Shown here piece after piece: positions 26,639 to 35,606 of a DNA stretch of 64,000 bases. The stretch's first letter is position 1. Each line of letters starts with the position of its first letter. The notes below the pieces were generated by a model. That model made no database searches and was not told the origin of the DNA. It was given only the letters and a program-made list of their open reading frames with translations. Source of the stretch: Alcaligenaceae bacterium (lineage in GTDB: Bacteria; Pseudomonadota; Gammaproteobacteria; Burkholderiales; Burkholderiaceae_B). The DNA lies in contig JAUNUJ010000008.1 in NCBI GenBank assembly GCA_030538235.1, positions 1-64,000 of the forward strand, given 5' to 3'. The translations under genes and the position numbers were made by a program.

Positions 26639-27469
26639 ATGAGCAAAGATCCATTTAACTTTAATTTCCCCTTTGTCAACATGATGCCTGAAGATATGGG
26701 CGACCCCAATCTGATGCTTAGTGGCATGAAGATGATGAGTCAGGCTTGGCAAAACTTTGCCACCATGACGCCGCAAGCCGCCAGCGCGGCCATCGACCCT
26801 AACGAACTCGACAAGCGAATTGAGGAGCTAAAAGCCGTCGAATCCTGGCTCAAATTAAACCTATCGATGCTCACTAGTACCATTCATAGCCTCGAAATCC
26901 AAAAAGCCAATATGCAAAATTTTAGCAGCTTTATGGAGATGATGAGTGAACCTCTCAAAGCCTCGCAAGCAGCGGCAGCTGAAGCCGCCCAAAAAAGGCA
27001 GGCCGCAGCAGAGGCTAAACAAACCGACACTGAAAGTGAAGAAATCGCAGAGACACCGGTAGAAACTACCGCTGCCACAACTGAATCAAGCGAGCAGAGT
27101 GATGAACCACAAACAGCATCAGAAGAAACCAGCAAAAACCAAAGCGGCCTAGCTGATGCTAGCGCCAAAATGCAGGACCAAGCCCTGAACTGGTTCAATC
27201 TATTAGGCGATCAGTTCAAAAACATCGTCGCCTCGGTGGCTGCTTCAACCCCAAGCGATGTGACCGCCAAAGCAGAAACCGACAACAAAAGTCCTGTCAA
27301 GAAAGCAAGCAAAAAAGCGGTTAAAAAGAGCTCAGCCACTAAGAAAACTGCTGCCAAAAAAGCTGCCGCTCCATCACGTGCTAGCAAAGCAGTCAAAAAG
27401 GTCAGCAAAACCACTGCTGCTAAAAAAGCTCCGGCTAAAAAATCGGCCGCCAAGAAGAGCGTCGACTAA
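26639..27469 (+). CDS. phaM: PhaM-type polyhydroxyalkanoate granule regulatory protein
   Basis: 276 residues. PhaM of Ralstonia eutropha activates PHB synthase and ties granules to the nucleoid. This protein has the same layout: an N-terminal amphipathic block with ELDKRIEELKAVESWLKLN, an Ala/Gln/Glu-rich middle, and a C-terminal histone-like tail of repeated Ala-Lys-Lys units (from about residue 222). No phaC, phaP or phaR gene is in the window, but a biosynthetic-type thiolase lies at 33.5 kb. Identity rests on layout and the conserved N-terminal block. Confidence 0.85.
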   Translation: MSKDPFNFNFPFVNMMPEDMGDPNLMLSGMKMMSQAWQNFATMTPQAASAAIDPNELDKRIEELKAVESWLKLNLSMLTSTIHSLEIQKANMQNFSSFMEMMSEPLKASQAAAAEAAQKRQAAAEAKQTDTESEEIAETPVETTAATTESSEQSDEPQTASEETSKNQSGLADASAKMQDQALNWFNLLGDQFKNIVASVAASTPSDVTAKAETDNKSPVKKASKKAVKKSSATKKTAAKKAAAPSRASKAVKKVSKTTAAKKAPAKKSAAKKSVD

Positions 27470-27536
27470 AACACAACAACCCCTTTAAATCTAAACTAAT
27501 TCTCAGTCTATTTAATTAAATTTACCAATAAGAACC

Positions 27537-28913
27537 ATGAAATTAACCATAGTAATACTAGCTGCCGGTATGGGTAAGCGCATGCAATCCGATTTACCTA
27601 AGGTGCTTCATAAACTAGCCGGCAAACCAATGCTGGCACATGTCATAGATAGTGCAAAGCAATTAAAACCGGCGCAGATTGCGGTGGTTGTTGGTCATGG
27701 CGCTGAGACCGTTAAAGCATCCTTTGAGGGTCAAAAAGATCTGGCTTTCGCCTTGCAACAGCCACAATATGGTACCGGTCATGCGGTACAACAAGCTGAA
27801 AGCCTCTTTGTGGGTGACAGCACTGATGACAAAACCCTGATCCTCTACGGTGATGTGCCGTTAGTACAAGCCGCAACCTTGGAACGCTTAATTGAGGCAG
27901 CCGCTGAAGGCGTTGCCGTGTTAACTGAATTCCTCGATGACCCAACGGGCTATGGTCGTATCATCCGCGATGTCAATGGCAATGTCAGTCGCATCGTTGA
28001 ACACAAGGATGCCTCTGCCGAGGAGCAGCAAGCCAAAGAAGTCAATACAGGTATTATTTGCGCCCCAACCGTCAAACTCAAAGACTGGTTAGCCAAAATC
28101 GACAACAACAATGCCCAAGGGGAGTATTATCTCACCGACATCATTGCACTCGCGGTTAATGACGGCGTGACTGTCAGTGCCGCTCACCCCGATGCGTCCT
28201 GGGAGACTCTCGGTGTTAACAGCAGACTTCAACAAGTTGAGTTAGAACGCGCCTGGCAACAAGAGCAAGCGCGTCGCCTCTTAACTCTAGGGGTGGCGCT
28301 AGCTGACGATCATCGTATTGATATCCGCGGCAGTCTTAGCTGCGGCCGTGATGTTTTTATCGATGTAGGCTGTGTGTTTGAGGGCGATGTTGAACTTGAA
28401 GACGGCGTTCATGTCGGTCCTTATTGTGTGTTGAAAAATGTCAAAATCGGTAAAAACACTAAAATCGAGGCTTATAGCCATTTGGATCAGGCTGAAATTG
28501 CTGATCAATGCAAAGTGGGACCTTACGCTCGTTTACGTCCGGGAGCGCAATTGGGCAAAGGCAGTCAGATTGGTAATTTCGTAGAAATCAAAAACACTCG
28601 CCTCGGCGCTTTCAGCAAAGCCAGCCACCTCAGCTATTTGGGTGACGCAGTGATCGGTCAACGAGTCAACATCGGTGCGGGAACCATTACGTGCAATTAC
28701 GATGGTGCCAATAAATTCATCACTGTTATCGGTGACGATGCTTTTATCGGTTCAGATACCCAACTGATTGCCCCGGTAACGGTCGGCGAGGGTGCGACCA
28801 TTGGTGCCGGCACCTCGCTGCGTCAAGATGCACCTGCCCATCAGCTGACTGTGACGCAAAGTAGTCAAACCACTTTTTCTAACTGGAAACGCCCCATAAA
28901 GAAAAAACACTAG
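27537..28913 (+). CDS. glmU: Bifunctional GlcN-1-P acetyltransferase / GlcNAc-1-P uridyltransferase
   Basis: 458 residues. Makes UDP-GlcNAc for peptidoglycan and lipopolysaccharide. The N-terminal pyrophosphorylase domain opens [20 protein letters not shown] and has [17 protein letters not shown] and EVNTGI. The C-terminal left-handed beta-helix acetyltransferase runs from about residue 255, with [20 protein letters not shown], the catalytic His in [11 protein letters not shown], and [15 protein letters not shown]. It is followed at 3 bases by an MFS gene and feeds the same product that murA (14.9 kb) uses. Confidence 0.97.
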   Translation: MKLTIVILAAGMGKRMQSDLPKVLHKLAGKPMLAHVIDSAKQLKPAQIAVVVGHGAETVKASFEGQKDLAFALQQPQYGTGHAVQQAESLFVGDSTDDKTLILYGDVPLVQAATLERLIEAAAEGVAVLTEFLDDPTGYGRIIRDVNGNVSRIVEHKDASAEEQQAKEVNTGIICAPTVKLKDWLAKIDNNNAQGEYYLTDIIALAVNDGVTVSAAHPDASWETLGVNSRLQQVELERAWQQEQARRLLTLGVALADDHRIDIRGSLSCGRDVFIDVGCVFEGDVELEDGVHVGPYCVLKNVKIGKNTKIEAYSHLDQAEIADQCKVGPYARLRPGAQLGKGSQIGNFVEIKNTRLGAFSKASHLSYLGDAVIGQRVNIGAGTITCNYDGANKFITVIGDDAFIGSDTQLIAPVTVGEGATIGAGTSLRQDAPAHQLTVTQSSQTTFSNWKRPIKKKH

Positions 28914-28916
28914 TAC

Positions 28917-30344
28917 ATGCAGCAACTCAAAGCCAAACCCAGTAGCGTCAAAAAACCGCAACGACCTCAGACCGAACGACGACAGGCCGAAGGCAGTGAA
29001 GGCATTCCTAAGCCACGACGCTATTGGGCAGTAACCGCAATTTTATTAGCCATCGCTATCAGTGTGATGGATGCGAGTATTGCCAATCTGGCTTTGCCGA
29101 CCATATCCAAAGAACTTAATATCCCTCCCCACCTCAGCATTTGGGTGGTCAATGCTTATTTAGTGACGTTAATTGCCACCACGATCCCGTTGTCAGCACT
29201 TGGCGAACGGGTCGGTTTTATCTATATGTTTCGTGGTGGAATTATCATCTTTATGTGTGGCAGTATCTTGTGCGCCCTCTCCACTAACCTGCCAATGCTC
29301 ATCGTCGGACGCGTGATTAACGGTCTTGGCGGGGCCGTGATGATGAGCATCTTCGGCGCCATGATGCGTCATATTTATCCTCCGAAAGAGATCGCTAATG
29401 GTATCAGCATCAATGCCATGACAGTCGGTATCACGGCCGTGTTAAGCCCAGGACTCGGTGCTTTTATCCTGTCCATTTCATCATGGCAATGGATTTTCGT
29501 CTTTGCGATTCCGCTGTGTTTAATCTCTCTACTTTTCTCGCACTTTTTACCCAAGGTCAAGGCGATTACGAGTCCTTATGACTATCAAAGCGCCATTTTA
29601 AATATCATCACCTTAGGCAGTTTTATCACCGGCCTGGACCTTGTGAGCAACAATACCTCTTTAGGTTTAAGCTTATTGTCGATTGCTGCAATTGGTGGCA
29701 CGATCTTATGGCGTCGTTCAGCAAAACAAACAGCGCCATTGTTCCCGGTGGACTTATTTCGCATCTCGACCTTTAAATACGCCGTCATTGTATCGGCACT
29801 TTGTTTTGGGGCCGCCGCCTCAGCGATGTTGGCTTTGCCTTTTTTCTATGAAAACACCATTGGTCTAACAACAAAAACAGTGGGCATGTTGTTTATGGCC
29901 TGGCCGATTGGCTCTACCTTGATGGCCCGACCCTCCGCTTATCTATCTAGCAAATATCCGGCCTCAATACTAGCGGCTATAGGTTCCTGCATTATGCTTA
30001 GCGCCATAGTGACACTAGCACTCTTGCCTAAAGATGCTTACTTAGGCTTTTATGCTCTGTGCATGTTTTTCAGTGGTCTCGGTTTTGGTTTTATTCAAAC
30101 ACCCAACAACAAGACAATTTTATTATCAACGCCCCTTAACCGAAGTGGTGCCACCGGTGCGCTACAATCCGGCGCGCGGGTGTTTGGCCAAAGCGTCGGT
30201 GCCGCTTTTGTGGCGATATGTTTTCACTTATCAGCCACTCACGGCGTGTATATTGCCTTGATAATTAGCATCACGGCGCTCGCCATCTCGGCTATCATCA
30301 ATCTGCTACGTTTTTATCGCGGTAAGGACATTGAGGTTATTTAA
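28917..30344 (+). CDS. Major facilitator efflux transporter, DHA2 (14-helix) type
   Basis: 475 residues with about 14 predicted membrane helices after a basic cytoplasmic N-terminus of some 35 residues. The motif region VMDASIANLALPTIS in TM1 and the antiporter stretch GLGGAVMMSIFGAMMRHIYP are those of drug:proton antiporters such as EmrB and SmvA. It lies 3 bases after glmU without a clear ribosome site of its own, and the next gene starts directly at its stop, so the three are probably co-transcribed. Substrate unknown. Confidence 0.85.
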   Translation: MQQLKAKPSSVKKPQRPQTERRQAEGSEGIPKPRRYWAVTAILLAIAISVMDASIANLALPTISKELNIPPHLSIWVVNAYLVTLIATTIPLSALGERVGFIYMFRGGIIIFMCGSILCALSTNLPMLIVGRVINGLGGAVMMSIFGAMMRHIYPPKEIANGISINAMTVGITAVLSPGLGAFILSISSWQWIFVFAIPLCLISLLFSHFLPKVKAITSPYDYQSAILNIITLGSFITGLDLVSNNTSLGLSLLSIAAIGGTILWRRSAKQTAPLFPVDLFRISTFKYAVIVSALCFGAAASAMLALPFFYENTIGLTTKTVGMLFMAWPIGSTLMARPSAYLSSKYPASILAAIGSCIMLSAIVTLALLPKDAYLGFYALCMFFSGLGFGFIQTPNNKTILLSTPLNRSGATGALQSGARVFGQSVGAAFVAICFHLSATHGVYIALIISITALAISAIINLLRFYRGKDIEVI

Positions 30345-31166
30345 ATGGTTCAATTAAACCCCTTGGAAATTCAAAACCAGCGCTCAAAGCCTACCTTGGC
30401 TATAGCAATGATCGTCAAAAACGAAGCTCGTCTACTCGCAAAATGCCTAGAAAGCGTAGCTGGTTTAGCCGATGAGATCGTCATTTTGGATTCCGGTAGC
30501 ACCGATGAGACTGAAGCCATTGCCCGTCGCTACACCGATAAATTCTATCTCAATACAAAATGGCCGGGATTTGGCCCACAAAGACAACTAGCCCAAAGCT
30601 ATGTTAAGACTGACTGGATACTTTGGCTAGATGCCGATGAAGTCGTCACTGAAGAATTAGCCAATAGCATTCGCCAGGTTCTGGATCAAAACAAAAGCGA
30701 CAGTATTTACAGTTTACGTCGTTTAAGTTGGGCTTTTGGTCAATTCATACGCTACGGCAGTTGGAATCCTGACGTAGTAGCACGACTCTACCCTACCGCT
30801 CTCAGCGGCTATAACGATAACTTAGTACATGAAAGTGTGATCATTCCCAAAGGTGTTAAAGTTATCGAATTAGAGGGCAAATTACTGCATTACACGTACA
30901 ACAGCATGGCCGAGTACTTGGCAAAATCAGTCAAATACGCAGAAGCCTGGGCCGAGCAGCGTGCCGTAGCAGGACAAAGCGCCAGTATCGGCAAAGCCGT
31001 ACTTAAATCTTTGGGGCGTATCTTTAGAGACTATATTTTCAAAAAGGGTTTCCTTGATGGTCGCGCTGGTTTTATGATTGCTGCCATGACAGTTCAGGAA
31101 GTCTTCAATAAATATGCTATGTTGCACTATAAATCCAAAGAAAAACGAGGCGCTAAAGACGTCTAA
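30345..31166 (+). CDS. WaaE/LgtF-type family 2 glycosyltransferase
   Basis: 273 residues. N-terminal GT-A domain with AMIVKNEARLLAKCLESV, ILDSGSTDETEAIA, the nucleotide-metal motif LWLDADEVV, and ENLVHE-like SGYNDNLVHESV. This is the WaaE/KdtX group, which adds a sugar, often glucose, to the inner core of lipopolysaccharide. The C-terminal part contains YLAKSVKYAEAWAEQ. It starts right after the MFS stop (TAAATG) with GAGG upstream. The exact sugar cannot be told. Confidence 0.88.
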   Translation: MVQLNPLEIQNQRSKPTLAIAMIVKNEARLLAKCLESVAGLADEIVILDSGSTDETEAIARRYTDKFYLNTKWPGFGPQRQLAQSYVKTDWILWLDADEVVTEELANSIRQVLDQNKSDSIYSLRRLSWAFGQFIRYGSWNPDVVARLYPTALSGYNDNLVHESVIIPKGVKVIELEGKLLHYTYNSMAEYLAKSVKYAEAWAEQRAVAGQSASIGKAVLKSLGRIFRDYIFKKGFLDGRAGFMIAAMTVQEVFNKYAMLHYKSKEKRGAKDV

Positions 31167-31193
31167 ATTGCGTCCGCGCAAACCGGATAACTA

Positions 31194-31289
31194 CCTAATC
31201 ACGGCATAGAGTTGTTGGACCTAAGCTATTCAGCAACTTACATGTTGGTATTGAGTCTAGCCTGGACTCAATTGCCCGTGCTGATTAGG
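31194..31289. other. Foldable, RNA-like three-way-junction segment of unknown nature
   Basis: The segment closes on itself: CCTAATC and CACGG (31194-31204) pair with CCGTG and GATTAGG (31276-31289). Inside are two hairpins: AGTTGTTG (31210-31217) with CAGCAACT (31231-31238), and ATTGAGTC with GACTCAAT (about 31250-31272). All lie in the 186-base gap between a glycosyltransferase gene and ogt. This looks like a structured RNA or cis-element. It does not match riboswitch cores, 6S RNA, SRP RNA or tRNA patterns known to me. No U-tract terminator follows. Strand unknown, plus is likelier from the flanking genes. Confidence 0.5.
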
Positions 31290-31352
31290 AGAAAATGCCA
31301 TGACGATATAAGATCTTAATTAACCCCCCTTTACCTGCAGGAGAGTTCAACC

Positions 31353-31910
31353 ATGAAGCAGCGCGCCCCCACAATTAACTACGCCAGCGCCCCTACCGCA
31401 CTTGGTTTAATCTTTGTTGCTACTTTCGAAGAAAAAATCTATAACGTTCAATTTGCTGACGATGAGGCAGCAGCGCTAGAAGAACTGCAAAACTACCTTG
31501 ACAAGCGTTTACCGCAAGCTACACTCGACAAAGCTAAAAAAGACAATCCCTTACTGCAGCAGAGCCTAACCCTACTTAAAAACTATCTGAACTCACCTAG
31601 TTCAGCGCTTTATAAAGAGCTGCAAGCCTTGCCTTTATGCATTCAAGGAACAGAGTTTCAGCAAGCGGTTTGGCACGCGCTGATGACGATCCCCGTCGGT
31701 CAGACCAGATCTTACACTGAGATAGCTCAGCAACTCGACTCCCCTAAAGCAATCAGAGCGGTTGCCAATGCTTGCGCATCCAATCGACTTGGAATTATTG
31801 TGCCTTGTCATCGGGTTTTACGTAGCGATGGGGGTATTTCAGGCTATCGTTGGGGCGTGGCAAGGAAAAAACAGTTGATTGCCATGGAAGGCAAAAACAA
31901 AGACCGTTGA
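31353..31910 (+). CDS. ogt: Methylated-DNA-protein cysteine methyltransferase
   Basis: 185 residues. Repairs O6-methylguanine and O4-methylthymine by moving the alkyl group onto its own cysteine. The active site PCHRVLRSDG and the flanking GTEFQQAVWHALMTIPVGQT, YTEIAQ and GGISGYRWGVARKKQLI are complete. No Ada-type regulatory domain is present, so Ogt is the better name. Ribosome site GGAGAG. It follows the structured segment and precedes dgt by 17 bases. Confidence 0.93.
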   Translation: MKQRAPTINYASAPTALGLIFVATFEEKIYNVQFADDEAAALEELQNYLDKRLPQATLDKAKKDNPLLQQSLTLLKNYLNSPSSALYKELQALPLCIQGTEFQQAVWHALMTIPVGQTRSYTEIAQQLDSPKAIRAVANACASNRLGIIVPCHRVLRSDGGISGYRWGVARKKQLIAMEGKNKDR

Positions 31911-31927
31911 ATTTATTAGGAAACAGA

Positions 31928-33382
31928 ATGAGTTCATCTACAGAACAATTTACCCTAAACTCTGTCTGGCAGGAACGTTTTAATCCCGATGACTTAACAT
32001 TAAATTCTGAGCGTGAAGTCAGAACCCCTTGGGAGCGTGACTACGCACGGCTAATTCACTCATCGGCCTTTAGACGCATGCAGTCAAAAACTCAAGTTTT
32101 GGGTTTAGGCGAAAGTGATTTTTATCGTACTCGCTTAACTCATTCACTAGAGGTCGCTCAAATCGGTGTGGGAATTGTCCGTTGGTTAGAGCAAAAACTG
32201 CAAAGAAAAGAGTTTCGTCTCACCGAAGCAGAAAAAACCTATAAAAAGAAACTGACTAAATTACTGCCCGATTATGAGTTGATGAATGCCATTTGTTTGG
32301 CTCATGATATTGGTCATCCACCCTTTGGCCATGGCGGTGAGGTCGCTCTAAATATTTGTATGCGCGACTTCGGTGGTTTTGAAGGTAATGGACAAAGCCT
32401 GAGAATCTTATCGCGTCTAGACAAATACACTGAAAATAATGGCATGAATCCGACTCGTCGTCTACTCCTGGGTGTATTAAAATATCCGCTACCCTATAGT
32501 GCAGCAGTTAACAACTCCGCTTATGGTCCACTACAAGAGCCGCTTTGGCGCTGCAAGGCCAAACTCCAACTACCCCCAAAATGCTATTTAGATACTGAGA
32601 AAGACATCGTCGACTGGATTCTGGCTCCTTTAAGTCCCGATGAAAGAGTCGCATTTACCGCTACTAAAAGTCGGGTTGACCAAAGCAAAGCCAGTCATCT
32701 CAAAACGCGATTCAAGTCCTTTGACACCTCGATCATGGAGTTGGCTGATGATATCTCCTACGGTTTACATGATTTGGAAGATGCCATTTCCCTAGGTTTA
32801 GTTACCCAAGCTATCTGGGAAAAGCATTTCCGCGATTTTGTTAATTTATTTGAGGCATTACGCACCAATACCAACAAACAAAATTCTATTGAAGACATCG
32901 CCAAAGAGGTCGAAACTAATTTATTTTCAGAACAAAGCTATTTACGGAAGCGCCAAATCGGACGCCTAGTACATAGTTGTATTACCAGTATTTTCATCCA
33001 AGAAAGCGGCATTGAAAATGCCTCTGAACCACTGATTAAATATAATGCCTACCTTGGTGACGCACAGAAAAGACTGCTGGATCATATTTCAGCGTTGGTG
33101 ATGGATAAGGTAATCCGGAGCTCAAACGTACAGCAACTCGAATTCAAAGGCCAGAAAATCGTCATTGAACTCTTTCAGACTCTAAGCGCTGATCCGCTAC
33201 GTCTCTTGCCGGATGGCTATAAGGAACGCTATAAAAAGGTCGCTGAAGAATACCCTGATGATCAAGCCAAACAAATGCGGGTGATTTGTGATTTTATTGC
33301 CGGTATGACTGATGAATACGCCGCACGCTTTTATGAACGGATTTATCATCCGCATGAGGGGTCTGTCTTTGATCGGATGTAA
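31928..33382 (+). CDS. dgt: Deoxyguanosinetriphosphate triphosphohydrolase (dGTPase)
   Basis: 484 residues from the ATG at 31928, which has AGGAAA 7 bases upstream; a longer in-frame reading overlaps ogt and lacks homology. HD-domain enzyme that splits dGTP into deoxyguanosine and triphosphate and influences mutation and phage resistance. Metal ligands are seen in LTHSLEVAQIG, LAHDIGHPPFGHGGE and the later ELADDISYGLHDLEDAI. The start RTPWERDYARLIHSSAFRRM is typical of the E. coli-like clade. Confidence 0.93.
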   Translation: MSSSTEQFTLNSVWQERFNPDDLTLNSEREVRTPWERDYARLIHSSAFRRMQSKTQVLGLGESDFYRTRLTHSLEVAQIGVGIVRWLEQKLQRKEFRLTEAEKTYKKKLTKLLPDYELMNAICLAHDIGHPPFGHGGEVALNICMRDFGGFEGNGQSLRILSRLDKYTENNGMNPTRRLLLGVLKYPLPYSAAVNNSAYGPLQEPLWRCKAKLQLPPKCYLDTEKDIVDWILAPLSPDERVAFTATKSRVDQSKASHLKTRFKSFDTSIMELADDISYGLHDLEDAISLGLVTQAIWEKHFRDFVNLFEALRTNTNKQNSIEDIAKEVETNLFSEQSYLRKRQIGRLVHSCITSIFIQESGIENASEPLIKYNAYLGDAQKRLLDHISALVMDKVIRSSNVQQLEFKGQKIVIELFQTLSADPLRLLPDGYKERYKKVAEEYPDDQAKQMRVICDFIAGMTDEYAARFYERIYHPHEGSVFDRM

Positions 33383-33414
33383 GTAGAACAAAAGCAGATG
33401 CCCAAACAAGTAGA

Positions 33415-33436
33415 CCACCCTCAATGAGGGTGGCCT
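33415..33436. terminator. Hairpin between dgt and the thiolase gene
   Basis: CCACCCTC (33415-33422), loop AAT, GAGGGTGG (33426-33433), then CCTTTG. It lies between two convergent genes and can serve both; the T-run is short. Confidence 0.7.
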
Positions 33437-33463
33437 TTGTACTAACTAGTTAAGCTGATAGAA

Positions 33464-34648
33464 TTACTCTACGCGCTCAAAAATAGCAGCAATACCTTGA
33501 CCGCCACCAATACACATCGTAACTAAAGCGTATTTACCGCCAATACGATGTAATTCGTGAATTGCCTTGGTGGTAATGATGGCACCGGTGGCACCGATTG
33601 GGTGGCCTAAGCCAACACCACTACCGTTAGGGTTCACTTTGGCCGGATCAAAGCCCAAGCTCTTGGAAACAGCTAAAGCCTGTGCAGCAAACGCTTCGTT
33701 GGCCTCAATCACATCCATGTCTTCAACCTTAAGACCTGCTTTATCTAGAGCTTTCTGAGAAGCAGGAACAGGGCCGATACCCATAATGTGAGGCTCAACA
33801 CCTGCGTGAGCATAAGACACCAAGCGCGCTAATGGCTTAGCACCGTGCTTTTTAACCGCTTCTTCGCTCATAAGAACAACTGCAGCTGCGCCGTCATTAA
33901 TGCCGGAAGCGTTACCTGCTGTTACTGAGCCGTTTTCTTTAACGAAAACCGGACGTAGCTTAGATAGACCCTCTAGAGTCACATCGGCACGAGCGTGTTC
34001 GTCAGTATCGAAAACAATCTCACCCTTGCGAGTTTTGATAGTAACCGGAGCAATCTGCTCTTTGAAGTAGCCCTTTTCGATCGCGTTTAATGCGCGACGA
34101 TGAGACTCAACAGCAAGCTCATCTTGCTCTTCGCGAGAAATATCGTACTCCTTGGCGACGTTTTCAGCGGTTACACCCATATGAACCACTTCGAACGGGT
34201 CGGTTAAAGCACCGGTCATCATGTCGACAATTTTGTTATCGCCCATACGAGCACCCCAACGTAAAGAAGGAGTAATGTATGGACCACGGCTCATCACCTC
34301 AACACCACCGCCAATTGCTACCTCGGCATCACCTAATTTAATAGATTGTGCCGCAGAAACGATGGCTTGTAGGCCGGAACCGCATAATCTGTTAACGTTC
34401 ATCGCCGGGGCGTCTTTAGAAACACCGGCATTAACAGAAGCCAAACGAGACAAGTACTGATCTCTAGGCTCAGTGTTGACTACATGACCAATCACCACGT
34501 GGTTAACGTCATCGCCAGTGATACCGGCTTTTTCGATGGCAGCTTTAATAATAGTTGCGCCAAGCTCATGTGGAGGCACATCTTTTAAGCTACCACCAAA
34601 ACCACCAATCGCTGTTCTCATTGCTGATACTACGTATACTTCTGACAT
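33464..34648 (-). CDS. Acetyl-CoA C-acyltransferase (thiolase, PhaA/BktB type)
   Basis: 394 residues. Condenses two acetyl-CoA or cleaves 3-ketoacyl-CoA. Catalytic residues are all present: Cys in NRLCGSGLQA (near 90), His in GLGHPIGATGA (near 350) and Cys in MCIGGGQG (near 380). The fold and length match biosynthetic thiolases such as PhaA and BktB. No phaB or phaC is nearby, but phaM at 26.6 kb suggests PHB metabolism. Monocistronic, with its own promoter at 34729-34757. Confidence 0.92.
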   Translation of the reverse strand: MSEVYVVSAMRTAIGGFGGSLKDVPPHELGATIIKAAIEKAGITGDDVNHVVIGHVVNTEPRDQYLSRLASVNAGVSKDAPAMNVNRLCGSGLQAIVSAAQSIKLGDAEVAIGGGVEVMSRGPYITPSLRWGARMGDNKIVDMMTGALTDPFEVVHMGVTAENVAKEYDISREEQDELAVESHRRALNAIEKGYFKEQIAPVTIKTRKGEIVFDTDEHARADVTLEGLSKLRPVFVKENGSVTAGNASGINDGAAAVVLMSEEAVKKHGAKPLARLVSYAHAGVEPHIMGIGPVPASQKALDKAGLKVEDMDVIEANEAFAAQALAVSKSLGFDPAKVNPNGSGVGLGHPIGATGAIITTKAIHELHRIGGKYALVTMCIGGGQGIAAIFERVE

Positions 34649-34728
34649 AATCTCTCCTTAGAAAAAATTGACATAAAAATAGTTTAGCTTATATTTTGAT
34701 TTTTTAAATTAGGAAACACCATGACACT

Positions 34729-34757
34729 GTAATAAAGTCCAATACAAACTATTTCAA
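34729..34757 (-). promoter_or_regulatory. Putative promoter of the thiolase gene
   Basis: Minus strand TTGAAA (34752-34757), 17-base spacer, TATTAC (34729-34734), 81 bases ahead of the thiolase start. The 246-base gap 34649-34894 holds nothing else recognisable. Confidence 0.5.
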
Positions 34758-34894
34758 TTCCCTAAGAGGGCTTTATCATCTTGTTCTGATATGTTTTTTG
34801 AAAATCCTAAGTATTTTATTAAAAAAATATTTCAAGAATATGTACGCTCTGATTATCACCTCTTACAAGGCATTAAAAAAGCACAAACATCAAT

Positions 34895-35503
34895 TCATTG
34901 CTGAGCTAGAATGGCCTCCAAACGTTGCCGATGCTGCGGCCACTCTACATGACTCATACTGTAATGTACTGAATCGCCAATGCTACCGTCACGGCGCAAA
35001 CGACTACCGCGCATGATTCCGGTTCTAAGGCCACCGATACGTGTAATCGCAGCCTGTGAAACTAGATTTTCGCTATCTGTACGCCAACCTACGATATTTG
35101 CCTGTAAGATGTCAAACGCATGGCGCAACAACAAATACTTAGCAGCCGTATTGACATGAGTACGTTGTGCCGATTTCGCATACCAGGTATAGCCAATTTC
35201 CAAGCGTGCGAGCTCTGCCTCGATGTCGTGGTAGCGAGTCGTGCCGATAATGCGACCACTCTCAACTTGTCTTAATACAAAGGGCAATTGCGTGCCCGCT
35301 GCTTGTTGTTCGAGCGCCTTAGCAATATACGTCGCCTCATCACCGGGCGCCGGCACCGAGGTATAGTGCAAGTTCCACAATTCACCATCAGCCGCTGCCA
35401 CGGCCAAATCCGCAGCATGCTCACTTTTTAAAGCTTCTAAGACGATGCCGAAGCCCTCTAATCGGATCTCTTTTAGCGGTGTATTAAACCCTTGAACCAT
35501 CAT
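34895..35503 (-). CDS. GNAT family N-acetyltransferase (RimJ/RimL-like)
   Basis: 202 residues from the ATG pair at 35503/35500. An in-frame start at 35551 would place 16 residues inside the terminator of the upstream gene, so it is rejected. The fold is that of RimJ/RimL-type acetyltransferases: EIRLEGFGIVLEAL first strand, ESGRIIGTTRYHDI, LEIGYTWYAKSAQRTHVNTA (the acetyl-CoA loop region) and AFDILQANIVGWRTDSENLVSQ. The target may be a protein N-terminus or a small molecule. Confidence 0.83.
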   Translation of the reverse strand: MMVQGFNTPLKEIRLEGFGIVLEALKSEHAADLAVAAADGELWNLHYTSVPAPGDEATYIAKALEQQAAGTQLPFVLRQVESGRIIGTTRYHDIEAELARLEIGYTWYAKSAQRTHVNTAAKYLLLRHAFDILQANIVGWRTDSENLVSQAAITRIGGLRTGIMRGSRLRRDGSIGDSVHYSMSHVEWPQHRQRLEAILAQQ

Positions 35504-35530
35504 AAAAAACTCACTGGAAGCGCGAATATC

Positions 35531-35570
35531 TATAAAAAGAAAACGCCCCACTCGATAAGCAGCAGGGCGT
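35531..35570 (-). terminator. Terminator of the HPF-baeRF unit
   Basis: Minus strand AACGCCC / GGGCGTT stem with a 16-base loop followed by TTCTTTTT. It separates the HPF-baeRF operon from the GNAT gene. Confidence 0.8.
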
Positions 35571-35606
35571 TAAAACAAGACTAATTAATCAATGGAAAGT
35601 CTTAGT

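Noticed and set aside
26884-27453. Long minus-strand frames opposite phaM
   Set aside because: They mirror the Ala/Lys-rich and Ala/Glu-rich coding of phaM and give only low-complexity hydrophobic protein.
31194-31289. 6S RNA, SRP RNA or a known riboswitch
   Set aside because: Length and layout do not fit 6S or SRP RNA, and none of the conserved core motifs of TPP, purine, SAM or cobalamin riboswitches is present.
31242-31319. Micro-ORF of 25 codons inside the structured segment before ogt
   Set aside because: No ribosome binding site in front of the ATG and it overlaps base-paired arms; a chance frame is likelier.
35504-35551. Longer N-terminus of the GNAT protein
   Set aside because: The extra codons fall in the terminator of the upstream baeRF gene.
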